From: Brachynemurus nebulosus
Taxonomy: Eukaryota; Arthropoda; Insecta; Neuroptera; Myrmeleontidae
DNA length: 64,000 nt
NCBI GenBank assembly: GCA_035578155.1
Contig: JAPWDM010000005.1
Coordinates: forward strand, 20,892,877 to 20,956,876
Direction of reading: 5' to 3'
This document shows, piece by piece, positions 1 through 11,315 of the stretch. The notes beneath the pieces are model-generated. The model had not been told where the DNA came from. It ran no database searches and saw nothing but the letters and a program-made list of their open reading frames with translations. The stretch's first letter is position 1. Each line of letters opens with the position of its first letter. Made by a program: the position numbers and the translations under genes.

Positions 1-339
1 TGGACAATTTGATTGAGACGTTCCCAAGTATTAATATGGAAACAACTGAGATTATTAACAATAATATCAGTTTACGAAATCGGTAAGATCGAGAAGTGAA
101 ACTTCTTTGTAGCTATCAGTTACTTATAAAATTTTATCATTTTCCAGATTGTTAGCGAAAACAAATGAAGGTTTTTCACAGTATCAAAAACTTTTTAACG
201 ATTATAGTTGTGAATTTGATTTTTTAAAACAGGATACTAAGTAATTTTTAACACTTTATTTTTTTTTTAAATGTGATATGATGTATTTTGAACTAATTTA
301 AAATTTTTATTCAGGGTATCTTTTAAAATCTCCCTGTAG
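1..339 (+). CDS. 3' end of an unrecognised gene (partial)
   Basis: An open frame starting at base 3 (DNLIETFPSINMETTE...) runs to a good donor after base 82 (CG|gtaaga). It resumes at an acceptor (ttttccag) with the exon from 148, keeping frame through SLRNRLLAKTNEGFSQYQKL and then an acidic and aromatic tail. The frame either stops directly at taa 242-244, or splices once more (intron 241-314, acceptor attcag) to add VSFKISL and stop at 337-339. An AATAAA-type signal lies near 423. The visible ~65 residues are hydrophilic with no motif I recognise. The gene begins outside the window. Confident that this is a coding 3' end; no function can be given. Confidence 0.5.
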
Positions 340-2442
340 TTTTTTATCAGTAATCCACCTCATGTAGAATACAGTATTTGACTATCTCACCCAAATTTGT
401 AAGAAAAATTCTGATTACGATAAAATAAAAATATATATTTAAAATTGTAATGTGATGTCATCATACTCTAATGTGAAGGACAAATGGACAAAGTACATTT
501 CAGTATTTGTACGCATGTACTAATTAAGATGATGTCACGCTTTCTGATTGGTGTTCACAATCAGTTAAAATTTAAAATTTTAATTTTATTAGCGAACTAT
601 TTTTCCTCACAAGAGTCAAATACTTCAGAGGTTTTTGTTTAGATTTCTATCGATTTTTTTGTGTAAGAATCTAGAAAGTGCCATTTTTAATTCTGAATGA
701 ATACGTAAGTGGTGTAAGTGTATTTTTGTATTCTTGATCAAGCATATTTTGAACACTTCTGCTCGGATGCCATTATTACACAGACTTCATTGTGCAGTAG
801 AAAATATAACGAGTATGTTCGGTCTTGGCCTACAGGGTATGATTTTTGCAGACTATTTAAAATCTTCATACCCTCAAAGTGTTTCCGATGGCTAAAATGA
901 TAAAACAAAATTATTTTTAAATTGTGGAGACTGGATTGAACAGTTTTAGTGAATTTGGGACTGTGATGTATAATCAATAAACTCAATTAGAGGCTCAAAT
1001 GCTTTAGTTTTAAAGAAAATGTCTTGATCATTTGCTATATAGAGTAATATTTATTGTCTTATAAAATTTTCATATATTTTATTTTTTTGTTAGAAAAAAT
1101 TAAAAATATATTTTATAAATGGAATGTTACTGCAGTATTTTCTTATTTTATGTAATAAAAGAATTTAACATCTAAGTATAGTTGTTTTATTTATGTATTA
1201 ACACCTTGACGGCCATAACCTATAATGACAAAACGCCTAACTAATACACTATTTTGACAGCTAATACACTTTTATATGAAATTGTTGATATCCTACGACA
1301 TGGTGTGTGAGTTATGTAGTAAAGTTTCACCTGACGTCTTTGACTTTTTAATGATGCACATGAAATATTTTTCAATTTAAATTATTACACTTTTCCTGAA
1401 TAGTGAATCAATGTAAATATTTTTATTTAATATTTTTTATTACACTATAAACACATATGAGCATGTATTATTGCCTGTTTTCTCCACTACTCACGCTGCA
1501 ATCGATTTAATTATCCCCACCATATACTTCGCATCCTGTCAATAGCGATAATTAAAAAAAATTGTCTATGCCACACACTAATTGTTGTTTCAGTCTGACA
1601 CCAGATGTTGCCAAGCCCTATGTTGTCCCTATAATTAACGCTTTTAAACAAATTACATATATGGAAAAATTTTTTTTTGTCTCAAAATGCCGGACTTTTT
1701 ACTGCCAGTGATAAGTACAATAGATAAGGTTACAAAGAAAGAAAAATAAAAAAATCAAAGATCCCAACATCAAAAAAGTGAACCCTAGGAATTTACAAAA
1801 TATAATTATACTAAACTATGTCGATAACGATTGAACATTCTTTAGAATTATACCGTATTTCGGAAAATCTGTCACAGATGGCGGCATCTGTGCCAGTGAA
1901 TATATACATATCACAGCATTTTGAGCCGCCATATTACAGGACAAGTTAACTCGTCTTAATGATTTAAAGAGTTACATTTTTCTGCAAATAAGAAAAAGAA
2001 CACTTTCTTTGGATCAAAAAATATCAGTGATCACAATGACATTTTACCATAGATTAAGAAAACCGTCATTGAGAAGGCAAGATTACGCGCACGCCTTTAA
2101 CGACCAGTTTATAAGGTGTAGGACGTGTACGTATATGTCTAATTGAAGACAGAGATACGTACCATACGAATTATATGCTGCGTCACTAGATTTCTATCAC
2201 TAATTAGGCATATACGTAAAAGTTCGACGTGACACAACTTTTAATTTCACCTCCAGAGGCACCACTAATAATAAGTGAGAATCTTAAGATATTTAATATA
2301 AAAAATATTTTTTTTTTTTTAAATTCAGCAGCAATAAATAAAGAAATATAAAAACATTTCAAAATATATAAATGTATATTTAAAAAAATATAATACTGTG
2401 TAATAGACATCATTATTAAGAGGGTTAATTCTTAACTTGCGA
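340..2442. other. Intergenic, no gene seen
   Basis: AT-rich sequence between the first partial gene and the zinc-finger gene. Only short frames in low-complexity DNA are present, without splice context or codon bias. Several AATAAA hexamers (about 423, 975, 1155) could serve the upstream gene. No clear terminal inverted repeats were found. Confidence 0.4.
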
Positions 2443-3986
2443 TCAATTATGAGACTTAATATGTTTTTTAAGTTGTCTAAATGACACATAGGCATTATTA
2501 CAAAAATCACATTTAGCCGGTCTTTCCCCCGTATGAATTCGAATGTGTTCTTGCAGGAAAGCATTATAAAGAAACGCTTTACCACAGACTTCACATTTGA
2601 ACTTCTTGCCATTTTCCGAATGTAATTTCTCGTGTTGCTTTAAATATCGATGTTGTTTGAATGTTTTATTACAAATTTCACATTTGTTTAAACGTTTTGT
2701 TACACTCTTCATTTTTGTTTCGCTCTTCAATTTGTGTATCAGTTTTAAATGTTTCTGATAGAGGCGCTGTTTATCGAATTTGTCGCCGCACAAAGTACAA
2801 TCGAAAATTAGACCGGCTTCATGTTCGGGGGTTTTTTTATGCGCTTGAAGTTGAAAGTTGTAGACAAACGTTAAATTACATTTTTCACATTTGAAAAGCG
2901 GCAAGGTGACATTATGTTTTTCCATATTATGTTCTCGAAATTTGATTTTACACATAAAATTTTCCGGACAGTATTTACATTTGTACGGTTTTTCGCCGCT
3001 ATGTTTCATTTTATGGATTTTTAAATTGTATGCGTACTCGAATCGTCGGGAACATATCGAGCATTCGAATGGTTTTGTTGGGAAATGCACGGTGCGTATG
3101 TGCCGAGCCAAGGTGTGCTTTGTTACGAAAGATGCGCCACATTTATCGCAAACGTGGCCTTTATTTTGATCGTGAACGTATTGGTGTTTTCGCACGGCCG
3201 CTCGATTTGAAAACATTTTCCCACATTTTTCACATTCCCAGTCCCGTACGGACTTATGCGTTATCAAGTGTTCGGTGAGGGAGAGGGTCAATTTTCCACA
3301 AATGTAACAAACTCGTAATTCTTTTTTCTTTTTCTGCAACTCAGACTGTTTTGATCTTTTTAGACGAATTCGTTCTTTTTGTTGCGATTTGAAACGCGCA
3401 CTTCTTTTTGATTTTCTCAACGGTTTTTCTTTTAATGGTTGATCGTCTTCTACATCAGTTGTTAGTTCATCATTATCTAAATTTTTTTCAACACTATCTT
3501 CAGTAAAATCGGTATGAACCTCCTTAATCAATTTTAAATCGGTACTTGAATCGAGATCATCGATACTGGATTCTTCTTTTATAAAATTTTCTTCATCACA
3601 GATTTCAGGACTAATTTGTAATTCACTGGTTTTATACGCTTTTATATAATTTTCTAAATCACTCTTAATTAGGGCTCCATTATATCCTTTTAAGATAAAA
3701 TCTGACTTAAGACACATTGTACGAAAGTCATTAAATCTTTCTAATGAATCAGTACAAAGAGAACAAATAAAATTGGGGTATCCATCTTCGATATCAATCT
3801 AAAAGTTATTTTAAATAATTTTAATTAAGAAAATTTACATAATACAATTTTTACCGTAACTGAGGTGCACTCCATTATCAGTTTTAAGATTCCATTTGAT
3901 ATTTTTTTAAAATAAAGTGAATCTTGTGAATCTGTTTTTATGTTTAAACATAGTCGGCAAATCGTTAATAAATCATTCATACTCAT
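2443..3986 (-). CDS. ZAD-domain C2H2 zinc-finger protein (10 fingers)
   Basis: Two exons: 3986-3855 and 3798-2443, with a 56 bp intron (donor ACG|gtaaaa, acceptor tttttag) in phase 0, giving 495 aa. Exon 1 opens with two close ATGs (3986 and 3980). The N-terminus is a zinc-finger-associated domain: CRLC at about residues 11-14, then, across the splice, ICSLC and the FNDFRTMC tail, so all four metal ligands are present. An acidic linker and a basic Lys/Arg/Gln-rich stretch follow. Ten C2H2 fingers fill the C-terminal half, with TGEKP-like linkers (HSGEKPYKC, HTGERPAKC). ZAD mediates dimerisation and the fingers bind DNA, so a nuclear sequence-specific regulator is expected; the target is unknown. 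It is transcribed divergently from Nup93. ZAD proteins form large lineage-specific insect families, so no orthologue name is offered. Confidence 0.9.
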
Positions 3987-4205
3987 ATTATAAATAATTA
4001 TAAACAAAATTTAGAAAAAAAATTATAAATTACTGTATTTTTTGCAAACTGTTTAACCTGTTTAATTATCATAATTATTCAGTAACCGTAACCGCCAATA
4101 AATTTGTAAATCAAAGACCTACAAGATCTATGACAGAAATATCGTATTAAAATAGTTAAATTTTAATATTTTCTGTCAAATTTAATTTTTTAGATATTTG
4201 AAAAA
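3987..4205. promoter_or_regulatory. Divergent promoter interval, zinc-finger gene / Nup93
   Basis: Only 219 bp separate the two opposed ATG codons, so both transcripts must start within or overlap this AT-rich interval. Inferred from layout; no core promoter motif stands out. Confidence 0.5.
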
Positions 4206-7200
4206 ATGGCAGATTTTAGTGTATTGGTATTTGAAGCCGAGAAATTAGAAAATGATCTTCAAGGGAATGGTGAACTTCCAAAAGTTGATCGAAATCTAAG
4301 ACAAGTTTTGGAAGCTTCTAATGAATTATATAAACGAGTGGCACAATCGGGGGCACAAGATATTCAAGCGTACGTTTTCTTTCTTTTTCTTTTTATCAAC
4401 TTTTATCGAAACTTTCAAGCAGTAATATTGCTTTTTTGTGTTTAGAAACTTATTGTTAGGCTCGAAAGGAATCGATCTACCACAGATCTCACAAAAATTA
4501 GAAAATTTGATATCAAAAAAGACATTCGAAGCTTTGGAACCAATTGCCGATTCGGACATTCATACATTTTTGAAAAATGAAACTGAAAGTGCAATTTTGA
4601 AAATCATCAGTGAAGTTAATCAGAGAGTACGTAGCCAAAATTTTAATATTTTCTTTTTGCCCTTATCTGGAAATTTTTTTTACAGACATTTTCACAAGTA
4701 CAAGATCTCCAATGGGAATACATCGAAAATGAATGGGATCAGGAGAAATGTAAATTACTCAGTGCAATGACCGGACCTTCGGAAGAATTTCTAGATTTGG
4801 ATAAAAGTTCCCGCATATCTGCACTCCCGGAAATCCCATCACCGTCTCCGCTCACAATTGAAGAAGCATTATTTGCCAAAGAAATTGCAAAATACAATAA
4901 ATTCGTTATGGAAAATAACAAGAAAGCGTCTCTAGTGGATTGTTTTGCAAATATTGCTCGCGAATTTCAAGATACAGTTGAGTCTTCAATTTTTCGAATA
5001 TTCTAGGAATTTCTAGATACAGTGGAGCTTCACTAAAGTTAAGAAAAATTTGGTAAACTTTAATGAAACTTAACTTTAGTGAAGCAGATTGAGGTCAGTG
5101 GTGGTCATTTAATACATGATCGGGACTAAATAATAATTTAAGTCATAGGTGACGTACAAGAGCAAACTATTTAATAATTTGGATTCCAGTGGATTAACTG
5201 GATTTTATACTAATGTATTTTCATTAAAAATATTGCTGTCAGAAAGTTCTTCATTATAGATATATCTGCTATAGAAATTGTTTTTTTTTTTTTTTTTTTT
5301 GTTCCTTGAACGAACAATTGATAAGTACCGTATCTATTTTTCAATCTATATAAGCAGCTACGATTTGCTTTGGATTCACCAAATTCTCCGAATTGGTTAT
5401 TAAGTACTTTGTATTCAAGTATTTTGGTATTTATTATTTAAATTTATTTATTATAAGTGAATAACTGAATTGAGTAAGTAGCTTTCAATCAGATCACTCG
5501 CTTTATATATAATATCTGAAAAAAATTTTAAAAATTCTAGAATTCAACATTCTAGAATTATTTTTGTATAGAGAAATATTTTTATTAAAAAACACCACTG
5601 ACTTGTTTACGTTTTTATGTTTTAAGGCCAATATAATTTATGGGTTTATAGTTCAGCTCATAACCAATCTTAGTTATGTCATGAAAAGTATATAACTAAT
5701 ATTATTTCCTTTTGTTTTTCTAAGGCTGCCTTTACACGATCAGTAATACTGTCAGTATTTACTGATAAAAATAATGAATCATTATTTTTATTACTTCAGT
5801 ATTTTTATGATACCGTACACTATCATTATTTTCTTCAGTATTTTAAAACAAACTGTCAAGTTTAATTTTTCGGAATTTTTAAATTAATAAAATTTTGGAA
5901 TTGTTATTATTATGGAAGAAGCGTGTTTAGCTATAGTACTAGCATTTGCAACCCAAAATAAGAAAACAAAAAAGAAATAACGTTATGTTTGTTATTTTTT
6001 TTCTAGCTAGCCATATATATAAGCATATATGTATATACGGTACATATCCTACAAATATTGTACATATTTCCGTACATACTAATCAATAATATATGTACAA
6101 GCCTACTTGATGTACATATTATACGATCTACAATCGATTTGTATTTATCTCGGCTGGTGCCGCTGGTACATAATATACGAGAAATATGTTTTAACAGTTT
6201 TAACTGTAATTAATGTCACTGTCCCCTCCACGTCTTAGTACTGAAGTGAATACTGATGGAATTATAAGCCATTCTTCAATACTTTCATCATTATTTCAGT
6301 ATCGTCAATACACGATCAATAAAAGTGTCAATTTTGAAATACTGACAGTATTACTGATCGTGTACAGGCAGCCTAATATTGTTCGATTTTTCACTTTCAA
6401 TAAACATAATTAGTAACATTTATGAACTTTAAGTTACGAACGAAGTTCTAAAATTCAATAGAGAAAAATTTAAAATTGAATACTCTTATGACATCCAAAC
6501 CAATTTCTTTAAATCATACTATATGTACTTGTTTTTCTTAATACGCATATACCTTTTATGGAATTTATAATATCTTTGTCTTAAAAATGTATAATGTAAT
6601 AATATTGTTTCTTTCTATTTCTATAAAATCCTCTTAACTTTAGTGAGAAAAAAGTAACGTCACTTAACAAAACTGATGTAAACTTCACTGAAGCTCTACT
6701 GTAATTTGGATTTTTTTTCACAGAAAGTCAACGAAATGTGGGACATACTGAAGTATATGTTTGATATTCCGCCATTACCCCGAAGTAAAGATCCGTTGAT
6801 CAATCGAAGCACACCACCAGGATGCAACTACATTATAAAAGCGGCCCGAACGTACTTGGAAAACCGTTACAAGACCTACATGAACAATTTCATTTCCGAC
6901 GATTTGAAGAACGCTCGCCGTGGTGGTGTGCCCGGAACATACAGTCTTGTCCTGAGCTTCGTTGGGCTCCGTTTCAGCGGTTATTTAGGTTTACAGGATG
7001 GTTTAATTGATGATCGCCCCCTGTGGCCGATGATTTACTACTGTATCCGATGTGGCGACTTCAAAGCTGCCTTACAGTGTATCCAAAAAGCGGGAGTCGC
7101 ATGCGAGGAGTTACAATTGATTTTGGAGGAGTACTCCAGTAATCCGGATTCAAACAAAATCAGTAATTTGGAATCGAAAATCAAATTCCAGTATCGTCGA

Positions 7201-10151
7201 ACGGTTCGCAACAGTTCGGATCCGTTTAAACGCGCCGTCTACTGTATCTTGGGTTGTTGTGACGTGTCCGACGAACATTCGGAAGTGGCACAAACCGCCG
7301 ATGATTATCTTTGGTTGAAATTGTCATTGATTCGGGAGAATGCTGATGGGGAAAAATTAACACTGAGCGATTTGCAAACAACTATATTAGAGTATTACGG
7401 AGAATCCCATTATCAAGCTCATAAACAACCACATTTGTATTTCCAAGTTTTGGCATTAACTGGTCAATTTGAAGCGGCTATTGAATTTTTGTCGAGAATT
7501 GACCGGTATCGTGTACACGCTGTCCATATGGCTATCGCTTTGAACGAAGTATACTTATTGGCGTTACCTCGAGATGTTCAATCGCCACTATGTAAGAAAC
7601 TGCACTTTTAGTACCATAACACGGGATGAATAGTAAAATTTTTGAATTTTTATTTGATTTTCGTAGATTTTTTACATATTAGATGATACAGAACAGACTA
7701 ATTTTGGTTTCGGTAGCTTGCTTTTTATTTTTACCATTTTGAAAATCCCATTTTCTTTTTTATTTAATTGGAAAATTCTAAAATATGATCAATCACTCTT
7801 GACTCCATACCTGGGGCAATAGATACAAATAGAAAATGAATAGGAATTATGCATAAAGCTGTCAAAGTTTAACAGTATAATATTAGTTGATTATTTATTT
7901 TTTTCGTAGAGTCAACCCAGTTTGTAATTTGCCATCTGTATACCCATGTTTTTGCTTCCTTGTTGTTTTGGGTTTTTCCATTTTTCAGTTGTCTCCGATT
8001 CATATATGAAGACTGGATTTCAAAAACAGGTTAAGTACCCAAAAAAATTTTTGAATGCTGCCTAGATTGTTGGCAATGGCACTTAGATTCTTTTTTCGGG
8101 TCTAACTCAATTTTTTTTTTTTGGCACTTAGCCTGTATTTTAAGTCTAGTCTTCATATATTCTAACTTATTAGAATAGATTTTTATTTAGTTCAACTTTT
8201 GTCTGATAATGGTCTAATTAATCGAAACCTAGCTCGTAATAAATTAAGAAATATATATGTATACATTTTGAATATAGTGACATTCTTTTTCTTAAAACTT
8301 TGGCCATTCCTGGAATGTTAATTCTATTCTTCCCTATTTTGTTTAGCTATTAACTTGATTTGCGTTTCAATTGACCTCATAGGTGTATCTATTCACTCTT
8401 GCTTTAGTATCTATTAAACAAATGTATAAAATTTTACTATCCTTTTGATCGTAAACACAATTTAAATAAATTATTAAGCAATGTTTTATAGCCTAATTCG
8501 TGCACTCTTTTACTACTAATTTTTTTTATAATCGAACTAATTTTAACATTAATTAAATTTACGACAAACTCAAAGATAACCGTCTTCACTTATTATTACA
8601 CGATAGGTTTGTATTTTTTCGAATAAATTTGGGCTTGTTTAACGAAAATTTGTTGCCTAGCAATTTAACGAGAACTGTCGACTAACAAAAAGGTGACAGC
8701 GAAGCTGAAGCGTTTTTTGTTAAATTGCGTTTGTTAAGCGTTAAATTGCTTTTAGGCAAGAAATTTGAGTTGTAGAAAACACAAATTTATTCAGAAAAAA
8801 TATAAAACTCACGTGTAATACGATAAGACAATTTAACGAATAAAATAAATTAGTATAATTAATTAATATTATTAGTTAATACATCGTTACTATGGTTCCG
8901 AAATCAGTTAAATTTACCAATACGAATTTTTGTTTCATTTTTATCGTGTTTACCTGTCTTAACTTTATCTGTCCTAACTTTTTTTCCATGGCAAAAGTGA
9001 AAAAACTGCAATATTCTTATGGGACTTGATACATATGAGTTAAATTGTCACCAAAAATTATTTTTTTTTTTTCTATTCATCCTATTGGTGTTATATACTC
9101 CATTTTATGGTATTTTAAGCTCTATTTTTTTGTATTTATTTTAGTATCCGTGGATCCAGCTGATCCAAAACCTGGACGACGATTAAATTTCGTACGTCTG
9201 ATCATGCTGTATGTGCATCGATTCGAAATTACAAATCCGGCGGAAGCCATTCAGTATTTCTTCGTATTGCGAAATTTGGTGAATATGGAAGGTCAGAATT
9301 TATTCGCGGTTTGCGTATCAGATTTAGCATTAGAATGTGGTGATTACGAATTACTTTTCGGCAAAATACAATCGAGTGGTCCACAAATGATCAGACTCAA
9401 AGGTTTAGTGGATCAATTCAGTTCTGCAGGGATCGATACGGAGTCCATTGCAAATATGGTGGCTGATCGACTCAATAGTAAAGGATTGTTTGAGGATGCG
9501 ATTAAGTTGTACGATTTAGCTCAGAAACATGAACAAGTGTTGAAGTTGATGTCCACGATGTTGTCTCAAGTGGTTCAGTTACCCCCAGTTGCTGGTTCAG
9601 TACGCGAGCGTCTACAAATCATGGCGGAGGAATTTTCTCGACGATATGTCGGTGATAGTTTCAAATGTTCCAAGCAAGTTTATGAAACTTTCAAAATTTT
9701 GAAAGATTTACTCACTTTCTTTGATTATTACCATAACGGGCAACACGTCCTGGCTTTGGAAGCCGTTCGTAACATTCAAATCATCCCGCTTTCAATGAAC
9801 GAAGTCGATGAGAAAGTGAGCAATTTCAAAAATTTGGAAAGTGAGGTTTGCCGAGTATTACCCGACATTTTGTTAGCCACAATGAATATCTTACATCAGC
9901 GATATGTTTATATCCAGGAAGGAATGGAAATCATAAAGGGACGTGCTGATGAAACTGAAAAACTCGCTGTAAGTATACTACTCTAAACATACTGCTACAG
10001 GGTGTCAGAGAAATAAGTGACCACCTTCTGAGGGGTTACTCATAGCACCCTGTAGACACTAAAACTGCAGGAATTTTTTTGGAATTAACAGTCGTGTCAC
10101 CCCTCAAAAGGATAAGAGTTATTTTCCTTACACCCTGTATATAATATATAT

Positions 10152-10244
<93 letters not shown>

Positions 10245-10553
10245 ATGTAAGGGAAATAACTCTTATCCTTTTGAGGGATGACGCGATTGTTAATTCCGAA
10301 AAAATTCCTGCGGTTTTAGTGTCTACAGGGTGCTATGAGTAACCCCTTAAAAGGTGGTCACTTATTTCTCTGACACCCTGTATACTATTAAATTATATTG
10401 CACGCTGAAACTAATTTTTTTGTTTAATTTCAGCAATTACATTTTTTGAGGGATCAAGCGAAAGCGCTGACCAGTTTCGCTGGAACGATCCCGTACCGTT
10501 TACCTGGGGATACAAACGCGCGATTGGTGCAGATGGAAATTTTAATGCATTAA
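4206..10553 (+). CDS. Nup93: Nuclear pore protein Nup93 (Nic96 family), complete
   Basis: Six exons: 4206-4369, 4446-4626, 4686-4976, 6724-7591, 9145-9968 and 10434-10553. They sum to 2448 nt, 815 aa, close to the ~819 aa of vertebrate NUP93. All junctions have GT-AG borders and keep phase. The product is a scaffold nucleoporin of the pore inner ring that binds Nup205/Nup188 and Nup62-complex partners. Family landmarks seen: N-terminal coiled region; [20 protein letters not shown] (about residues 56-75); [14 protein letters not shown] in the alpha-solenoid; [33 protein letters not shown]; and the C-terminal [20 protein letters not shown]. Introns 1 and 2 are 76 and 59 bp, while introns 3-5 are swollen by transposons. 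An AATAAA at 10593 follows the stop. The identification is secure. Confidence 0.97.
5020..6701. mobile_element. TA-flanked pogo/Tc1-like element filling Nup93 intron 3
   Basis: The ends are imperfect inverted repeats: CAGTGGAGCTTCACTAAAG at the left, and at the right the reverse complement of CAGTAGAGCTTCAGTGAAG. Both sit next to TA (5018-5019 and 6702-6703), the target duplication expected of Tc1/mariner/pogo elements. A second subterminal hairpin of the same repeat lies at 5023-5085. No transposase frame was recognised. The element contains a second transposon (5724-6373). Confidence 0.7.
5724..6373. mobile_element. Nested PIF/Harbinger-like MITE with TAA target duplication
   Basis: A 650 bp element with nearly perfect ~37 bp terminal inverted repeats (GGCTGCCTTTACACGATCAG at the left; the right end differs by one base over this stretch). 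TAA lies on both sides (5721-5723, 6374-6376), the 3 bp TWA duplication typical of PIF/Harbinger. A short frame near 5912 ([18 protein letters not shown], then stop) may be a transposase relic, but that is a guess. It is nested in the larger element of the same intron. Confidence 0.75.
7592..9144. repeat. Nup93 intron 4 with diverged inverted repeats
   Basis: A 1553 bp intron. Bases 8589-8827 form an imperfect ~240 bp palindrome: the stretch from TTATTATTACACGATAGG mirrors the one ending GTGTAATACGATAAG, and the arms include an AATAAATTTG block. Weaker inverted similarity (AACACGGGATGAATAG near 7619; CTATTCATCCTATTGGTG near 9073) suggests the whole intron may be one old insertion. No coding sequence was seen. 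Confidence 0.45.
9998..10380. mobile_element. Fold-back MITE with (TA)n core in Nup93 intron 5
   Basis: A 383 bp element with ~140 bp inverted arms beginning CAGGGTGTCAGAGAAATAAG, flanked by TA on both sides (9996-9997, 10381-10382). The arms are joined by about 100 bp of almost pure (TA)n (about 10135-10242). The design fits a non-autonomous mariner-type element. Removing it leaves an 80 bp intron. Confidence 0.8.
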
Positions 10554-10625
10554 TCTTGACGATTTTTCTTTTGTATTTTATTTTTTATTATAAATAAATT
10601 ATTTTCCAATACAAAATGTTTTATT

Positions 10626-11276
10626 AACTTCCCATTGGAAGTTATTGTAATGGGTCCGATTTTACAAATCGCTAATTTTGACATATCTCTACGTTTCAAG
10701 GTCACTAGAATCCGAATCCATCGTTTTTAGCGTGATGTCTGTGTGTGCGTTCGTTAGTTCGTTCGTTCGTGAATTTTTTTTCGTCTTGCATATCTCGAGA
10801 ACAAATGATGATATCAACTCCGGACTAATTTCATTAGATGCGTAATCAAAAAATGAAGACCGGATAAAGTTTTCAGCAAATTCGGATTAGCGGTTTGTTT
10901 TTTGTAATAAAAAATACGGAATTAACTTTATTAACATAACATAAATTATATGGATTTTTTACCATGTCTTTATTATATAATGGCCTAAGAACCTTCTGTA
11001 ATGTTAAAAACGCCAGTAAATTATTGTAAAATTTTAAAAAATACAGAAAAAAAAACTAAACGGAAAAACGAAATAAGAAACTTTTTGTGAAATATTTTTT
11101 GTTCGCGTATCTTGAGAACAAATGATGTTATCATTTGTTTGATAAGGGTGGAACCCCCACCCTCGGTGTGGTGCAAGGGGCAAAGTCTCTATCGGGGGTC
11201 CAGAGGAGGAGTCCCCTGAATTAAAAAAAAAAGTTATTCATTTGCAATAATCTTTAAGGGCATCCAATGGGAAGTT
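10626..11276. mobile_element. Repeat element with AACTTCCCATTGGA ends
   Basis: The left end, AACTTCCCATTGGAAGTT, is matched in reverse by TCCAATGGGAAGTT at 11263-11276. Inside are a GTTCGTTAGTTCGTTCG run and two related copies (about 10790 and 11107) of a TCTYGAGAACAAATGATG motif. It lies between the Nup93 polyadenylation signal and the ARL2BP stop. The superfamily was not determined and no clean target duplication is visible. Confidence 0.5.
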
Positions 11277-11315
11277 GACAGTGTGGGTAGACCTGTCCCC
11301 CAAATTTTTTCTAGT

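Noticed and set aside
2661..3278. Plus-strand open frames opposite the zinc-finger gene
   Set aside because: Antisense shadows of the C2H2 coding exon; their Cys/His patterns are complements of finger codons.
10135..10242. CRISPR or origin-like AT repeat
   Set aside because: Simple (TA)n inside an inverted-repeat transposon in a eukaryotic intron.
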